From NCBI GenBank assembly GCA_003221825.1, contig QHUE01000045.1, forward strand, positions 1 through 9,914: DNA of 9,914 nucleotides, written 5' to 3'. The stretch is from Gemmatimonadota bacterium. GTDB taxonomy: Bacteria; Gemmatimonadota; Gemmatimonadetes; Gemmatimonadales; GWC2-71-9. The notes under the pieces are model-generated. The model saw nothing but the letters and a program-made list of their open reading frames with translations. It did no database searches and was not told the origin of the DNA. Of the stretch, positions 6,070 through 9,914 are shown one piece after another. Position numbers and translations under genes: made by a program. Positions within the stretch are counted from its first letter, which is position 1, and every line of letters begins with the position of its first letter.

Positions 6070-6801
6070 TTGGGAAAAATTGCGGCGGCGTTGCAGGAGG
6101 CGCTGAAGCGCCGCAGAGAGCGGGGCGAGGCGGGCCGTGCGGTCGGCCGGAGCATCGCCGCCGGCCAGGGCTGGTCGGTGAGCGATGTCACCTGCACATC
6201 CGGCCCCCAGGACCGCTCGTTCGAGGAGCGCCACACGCGCCCTACCATCGCGATCGTGCTGGCGGGCAGCTTTCAGTACCGCTCGCCGCTCGGCCGCGGA
6301 TTCATGGCGCCGGGCTCCCTGCTCCTGGGTAATGCGGGGCACTGCTACGAGTGCGGTCACCGGCATGGCGAAGGCGACCGCTGCGTCGCGTTCTATTTTC
6401 AGCCTGATTACTTCGAACGGCTTGCGGCCGATGCCGGCGCCCGCGGTGCGAACCAGCGGTTTCCCGTTCCCCGGCTCCCTCCTCTGCGCCCCCTCGCCGC
6501 GCTGGTTGCTCGCGCTGGCGTGGGTGCGATTGGGGGGGGGACGCCTGGCGTGCCGTGGGAGGAGGTTGGCGTGCGGCTGGCCGTCGGCGCCGTGAAGCTC
6601 GCGGCGGGACTATCGTGGCACGATGGCGCCCTGCCGTCGCACGCCGAGCTCGCGACCGAAGCGGGCAGAGTCATCGATGTCGCCCTCGACTCCGGCTTCG
6701 GAGACATCTCCAACTTCAATCGGGCGTTCCGGACGGAGTTCGGCGCCAGCCCGCGCGCGTACCGGCAGCGCTACGGGACAGCTCCCCCCAACGCGCGATA
6801 A
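6070..6801 (+). CDS. AraC-type regulator with cupin-like N-terminus and only one recognisable HTH
   Basis: 243 residues. The N-terminal half (about 35-120) resembles the cupin-like ligand-binding half of AraC regulators: FEERHTRPTIAIVLAGSFQY, then PGSLLLGNAGHCYECGHRHGEG and CVAFYFQPDYFERLAA. The C-terminus holds the second AraC helix-turn-helix and signature (RVIDVALDSGFGDISNFNRA, then FRTEFGASPRAYRQRYG; about 200-236). The first helix-turn-helix and the linker helix, expected between about 190 and 195, are absent: PSHAELATEAGRVIDVAL joins what look like pre-HTH1 and post-linker segments. Related proteins run to roughly 290-310 residues. The frame is intact on both sides, so this looks like a clean in-frame deletion. 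DNA binding by the remaining half is doubtful but not excluded. A G9 run (6532-6540) lies in the middle. Natural targets could be the DinB-like gene or the RND operon. Start is TTG with a good ribosome binding site. Confidence 0.82.
   Translation: MGKIAAALQEALKRRRERGEAGRAVGRSIAAGQGWSVSDVTCTSGPQDRSFEERHTRPTIAIVLAGSFQYRSPLGRGFMAPGSLLLGNAGHCYECGHRHGEGDRCVAFYFQPDYFERLAADAGARGANQRFPVPRLPPLRPLAALVARAGVGAIGGGTPGVPWEEVGVRLAVGAVKLAAGLSWHDGALPSHAELATEAGRVIDVALDSGFGDISNFNRAFRTEFGASPRAYRQRYGTAPPNAR
6532..6540 (+). repeat. G9 homopolymer inside the AraC-type gene
   Basis: Nine consecutive G encode Gly155-Gly157 in frame, in a variable linker between the sensor half and the HTH region. With eight G the frame would stop at 6593-6595; with ten G it would read past the normal stop to 6957-6959. 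Either removes the HTH. Confidence 0.9.
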
Positions 6802-8117
6802 ACCTGTGCCAACCCTCTCGTCGCCGCCGTACGGCCGGCGGCCAGCCGATCCTGCGCCTCGAGCATGGTGCGCTCGGCGTCCAGCACTTGCAGGAAATCT
6901 GTCGCGCCTTCGTCGAAGCGCAGCCGTGCCAGCGCAGCGGCACGCTCGCTCGCCCGTGACGCAGCTTCGAGATAGTCGAGACTACGGCGAGCCTTGTTGT
7001 ACGTGACGACGGCGGTCGCGATTTCCTGCGACGCTTGCAGCTGCGCCTTACGGTAGTACGCATCTGCTTCCGCTTCCTGCGCGCGCGCCACATCGACGCC
7101 GGCCTTCACCCGGCCAAGGTCGAGCGCGGGCCAGGAGATGACGGGCCCGATCGCGTAGCGCGGCCTGTTTGAATTTCCCAGGGCGTCGAACGAGCTGCCG
7201 ACGTATCCCGCGCCGCCCCCGATCGAAATCCGCGGCAAATAGGCAGCCTTTGCCGCGCCCACGAATGCATTGCTGGCAGAAAGCTGGCGCTCGGCGCTCC
7301 GCACGTCCGGCCGCAGCCGCACCGCGACGTCGGGGTTCGGGACCAGGATCGAGTCCGGGAGCGCCGGAAGCGCCTGGTGCTCTTCACCCTCCTGCTCCAG
7401 CCCGCTGGCCGGCCCGCCGACGAGCACCGTGATGCGATGCTGCACGGCGGCGATTGACGCTTCCAGCTCCGGAATTCCGGCGAGCGTGGAGTTCAGCTGA
7501 GCACGCGCGCGCTCCGAATCGAACTCGTTGCCTCGCCCCGCCTCGAGACGCTGCAGCGTCACGTCCAGCGTGTGCTGCTGATTCTCGGCGTTCCGGCGGG
7601 CCACCTGCAGGCGGTCCTGGGCACCGCGCAGGTCGAAGTAGGCACTGGCCAGCTCTGAGGCGAGCAGGACCTGCAGGTCCTGCACATCCTCTTCCCCGGC
7701 GGCAATCAAGGCGCCCCGAGCCTGGGTGGTCTTGCGGATCCGGCCGAAGACATCGACCTCCCAGGAGAGCTGTAGGCCGGCGTCCCACACGTTCTGATCG
7801 GGGAAGGCGGTCCCGAAGCCTCCGGGAAAGCTCGCGCTCGCGAGCCGCTGCCGCGTGTAACTCGCCGTGGCCGTCAGCGCCGGCGCGAAGTCGAGCGCCG
7901 CCTGGAGCCGCGCGGCGCGTGAACCGCGTAGCCGTGCTCGGCCCGCCACCACGTCGTGATTTGATTTCACGCCTTCACCCACGAGCCGCACGAGTGTCGT
8001 GTCGCCGAGTGTTTTCCAGAAGGCGATCGGGGGCGGCAGCTCCGACTGCTGGCCGCGGGCCTGTTCCACGCCCGCCAGCGCGAGCAGTACGAGCAACGCC
8101 GCAAGTTTCTGTCTCAT
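6771..8117 (-). CDS. Outer membrane efflux channel, TolC/OprM (RND outer membrane factor) family
   Basis: 448 residues, the exit duct of a tripartite RND pump, expected as a trimer in the outer membrane reaching into the periplasm. A Sec-type signal is visible (MRQKLAALLVLLALAGVEQA, likely cut around 20-23) with no lipobox cysteine, unlike many NodT/OprM homologs, so it is probably not a lipoprotein. The family pattern is present twice: a WEVDVFGRIR strand-to-helix segment (119-128) in repeat one and WPALDLGRVKAGVDVARAQE (329-348) in repeat two. RPDVRSAERQLSASNA (269-284) is the conserved segment opening the second repeat, and long helices with heptad character flank each. ATG 8117 overlaps the permease stop (ATGA), so translation is probably coupled; GGAGGT (8127-8132 on this strand) lies about nine bases upstream. 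Its last 31 bp overlap the 3' end of the AraC-type gene. Confidence 0.92.
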   Translation of the reverse strand: MRQKLAALLVLLALAGVEQARGQQSELPPPIAFWKTLGDTTLVRLVGEGVKSNHDVVAGRARLRGSRAARLQAALDFAPALTATASYTRQRLASASFPGGFGTAFPDQNVWDAGLQLSWEVDVFGRIRKTTQARGALIAAGEEDVQDLQVLLASELASAYFDLRGAQDRLQVARRNAENQQHTLDVTLQRLEAGRGNEFDSERARAQLNSTLAGIPELEASIAAVQHRITVLVGGPASGLEQEGEEHQALPALPDSILVPNPDVAVRLRPDVRSAERQLSASNAFVGAAKAAYLPRISIGGGAGYVGSSFDALGNSNRPRYAIGPVISWPALDLGRVKAGVDVARAQEAEADAYYRKAQLQASQEIATAVVTYNKARRSLDYLEAASRASERAAALARLRFDEGATDFLQVLDAERTMLEAQDRLAAGRTAATRGLAQVYRALGGAVP

Positions 8118-9914
8118 GTCTGTAATACCTCCTGGCCGACCGGCTCGTAGGCCGACGCCGGTTTATGCTCCGCGGCGATGAGCGAGTAGAAGACCGGCAC
8201 AATGAACAGCGTGAAAACCGTGCCCAGCGTCATGCCGGTGACGAGGACCATGCCGATACTGTTGCGCGCGGCCGATCCCGGACCGGAGACGAGGACGAGC
8301 GGGAAGTGTCCGAACACGGTCGCGGCAGACGTCATCAAGACCGGGCGCAGCCGCGTCAAGGTGGCTTCGCGCAGCGCCGCCATCTTGGCCAGGCCGCGCT
8401 CCTGCAACGTATTCGCGAACTGCACAATCAGAATTCCGTTCTTTGCTATCAGGCCGACGAGCGTGATCAACCCGACCTGCGAGTAGATGTTGAGCGTCGT
8501 CAGGTTGAGAAAGCTGAAGATCAGCGCGCCGGAGATCGCGAGCGGGACCGAACCCAACAGCACGATCAGCGGATCGCGGAAGCTCCGGAACTGTGCCGCG
8601 AGCACGAGATAGATGAGAATCACGGCGAATCCGAGTGTTACGGTCAGCGCTCCGCCTTCACGCCGGATCTGTCGCGATTCGCCCGCGTGATCGAGCGTCA
8701 GGCCGGGCGTATGGAGCCCCTCGGCCGCGTTCTCCAGGACGCGCAGTCCTTCGTCCTTGGTGACTCCCGGATTGACGGCGCCGAACACGCGGACCGCGTT
8801 GCGCTGCTGGAAGCGGTTCAGCGTACGTGGTGCAGTGCTCGATTCGATGTGCGTGAACGTCGATACCGGCACGAGCTGGCCGCTCGGCGTCTTGATCTTC
8901 AGGTCGAGCAGCGGCCCAACGGTCGTGCGGTCGGCCTCTCCGATTTGTGGGATGACCTTGTAGCTGCGGTCGAAGAAGTTGAACCGGTTGACGTAGCCGC
9001 CGCCGAGCGCCGTGCCGAGCTCGCGGCCGACAGTCGCCAGATCGAGGCCAAGATCCGCGACTTGATCGCGATCGATCACGACGCGGGCCTCGGGCAGATC
9101 GATCTTCAAGTCGGTATCGACGTACAAGAACTTGCCGCTCTGCCAGCCCGCGCCGACGACTGCGCCGGCCGTCCCGAGCAGCTGCTCCGGCGGCGCGTCG
9201 CTCTGTAGCACCAGCTCCACGTCATATGAGCCGGGCGTGGGCAATGGCGGATCCAGGCGCGGGAACACCCGTACGCCGGGCACCCGGGAGACGGCGCCGT
9301 ACACCGCGGGGAAGAGCTGGGCCGTCGAGCGGTCGCGCTCTTTCCAGTCTTTTGCCACCATGCCGCCGAACGCGCCCCACGACGCAGTCAACGACCACAT
9401 GAACTTCGCTTCCGGAAACGCCGTGATCGCTTTGACCACGTCGAGCGACGCGCGGTTGTTGGCCGCGAGCGACGCGTCCGGGGGCGTTTGCATGAACAGA
9501 CTGATGTGGCTCTGGTCTTCGACGGGTGCGAGCTCGCGCTTGGAGTACGTGTAAAGCGGCCACGCGGCGAGCATGACCAGGATCGCCGCCGCCACGATCG
9601 CGGGACGCATCTGCAGGGCGCCGTCGAGCAACCGCGCATAGTTGCTGCGAACGACCTCGAATCCCCGATTCACCAGCTTGGTGAGCTTTCCTTCCTTCCC
9701 TTGCGGGTGCACGAACCGCGAGCTCATCACGGGCGACAGTGTGACCGCCACGATGCCGGACACGACGACTGCCGCCGCGAGCGTGATGGCGAACTCGAGG
9801 AACAGCGAACCGGTGAGGCCACCTTGGAAGCCAATCGGCGCATAGACGGCAGCCAGCGTGATGGTCATCGCGATGATGGGACCGACGAGCTCCCGCGCGC
9901 CGACCAGGGCGGCT
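8114..9914 (-). CDS. RND multidrug/solute efflux permease, AcrB/HAE1 type (5' partial)
   Basis: 599 C-terminal residues of an inner-membrane proton-driven pump that normally exceeds 1,000 residues; the N-terminal 430 or so lie beyond the right edge, including the TM4 Asp pair. The frame is open to the edge (AALVGARELVGPIIAMTITL) and the in-frame ATG at 9868 is internal. Visible parts: TM segments near 2-18, 35-62 and 103-122; the second large periplasmic loop from RELAPVEDQ (126-134) to about 420; then TM8-TM12. Lys491 in the TM10 motif GLIAKNGILIVQFAN matches the essential AcrB TM10 lysine, so the proton relay half that can be seen is intact. The loop contains the usual docking-domain sequence GGYVNRFNFFDRSYKV. 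The outer membrane channel follows in a 4 bp overlap; the membrane fusion protein is presumably upstream, outside the window. Substrate is unknown. Confidence 0.94.
   Translation of the reverse strand, partial: AALVGARELVGPIIAMTITLAAVYAPIGFQGGLTGSLFLEFAITLAAAVVVSGIVAVTLSPVMSSRFVHPQGKEGKLTKLVNRGFEVVRSNYARLLDGALQMRPAIVAAAILVMLAAWPLYTYSKRELAPVEDQSHISLFMQTPPDASLAANNRASLDVVKAITAFPEAKFMWSLTASWGAFGGMVAKDWKERDRSTAQLFPAVYGAVSRVPGVRVFPRLDPPLPTPGSYDVELVLQSDAPPEQLLGTAGAVVGAGWQSGKFLYVDTDLKIDLPEARVVIDRDQVADLGLDLATVGRELGTALGGGYVNRFNFFDRSYKVIPQIGEADRTTVGPLLDLKIKTPSGQLVPVSTFTHIESSTAPRTLNRFQQRNAVRVFGAVNPGVTKDEGLRVLENAAEGLHTPGLTLDHAGESRQIRREGGALTVTLGFAVILIYLVLAAQFRSFRDPLIVLLGSVPLAISGALIFSFLNLTTLNIYSQVGLITLVGLIAKNGILIVQFANTLQERGLAKMAALREATLTRLRPVLMTSAATVFGHFPLVLVSGPGSAARNSIGMVLVTGMTLGTVFTLFIVPVFYSLIAAEHKPASAYEPVGQEVLQT

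Noticed and set aside
8165..9208. A 347-residue plus-strand reading frame antisense to the RND permease.
   Set aside because: Rich in Arg, Glu and Gln with no recognisable domain and no ribosome binding site seen; the permease on the other strand is unmistakable, so this is a codon-bias shadow.
1..9914. CRISPR arrays, tRNA or rRNA genes, insertion sequences and phage attachment sites.
   Set aside because: No repeat-spacer pattern, cloverleaf, transposase or terminal inverted repeats were noticed; the genes are packed and nearly all sequence is coding.

Overview
This is a high-GC, gene-dense bacterial window with no intergenic gap above about 75 bp, so no stretch over 300 bp lacks a gene. The gene families (BNR-propeller glycosyl-hydrolase-like protein, ECF42 sigma factor with DGPF proteins, DUF1697, DinB, cupin-type AraC regulator, RND efflux) suggest a soil or aquatic Gradient of Gemmatimonadota- or Acidobacteriota-like organism. 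That assignment is inferred from protein style only; no rRNA or other marker gene is present.

Layout. (1) Positions 2-3204, plus strand: the C-terminal 740 residues of a large BNR/Asp-box beta-propeller protein, overlapping an aldo/keto reductase by 4 bp (ATGA). (2) 3236-4956, minus strand: a regulatory operon transcribed in the order DGPF protein, shortened second DGPF protein, ECF42-type sigma factor. A candidate ECF42 promoter (TGTCGA-N17-CGAC) lies just upstream at 5001-5027, so the sigma factor may drive its own operon. (3) 5027-5539, plus strand: a DUF1697 protein divergent from that operon. (4) 5545-6018, minus strand: a DinB-like protein. (5) 6070-6801, plus strand: an AraC-type regulator with a cupin-like sensor half but apparently only one of the usual two helix-turn-helix motifs. 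(6) 6771-9914, minus strand: the distal part of an RND efflux operon, with the permease (5' end outside the window) followed by a TolC/OprM-like outer membrane channel, again joined by a 4 bp ATGA overlap. The AraC gene and the channel gene overlap tail to tail by 31 bp.

The most interesting content is regulatory. The sigma factor has no ATG, GTG or TTG codon anywhere near its conserved N-terminus. The DGPF gene just upstream of it looks like an exact 60-codon internal deletion of its neighbour. The AraC regulator looks like a second in-frame internal deletion and carries a G9 homopolymer. Separately, the propeller gene contains a heptamer CCCCAGC repeat which is a strong G-quadruplex candidate on the template strand and whose copy-number change would shift the reading frame. 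I do not see a wholly new system; I see a known type of ECF42/DGPF module in an eroded or unusually wired form, and two possible slippage switches.
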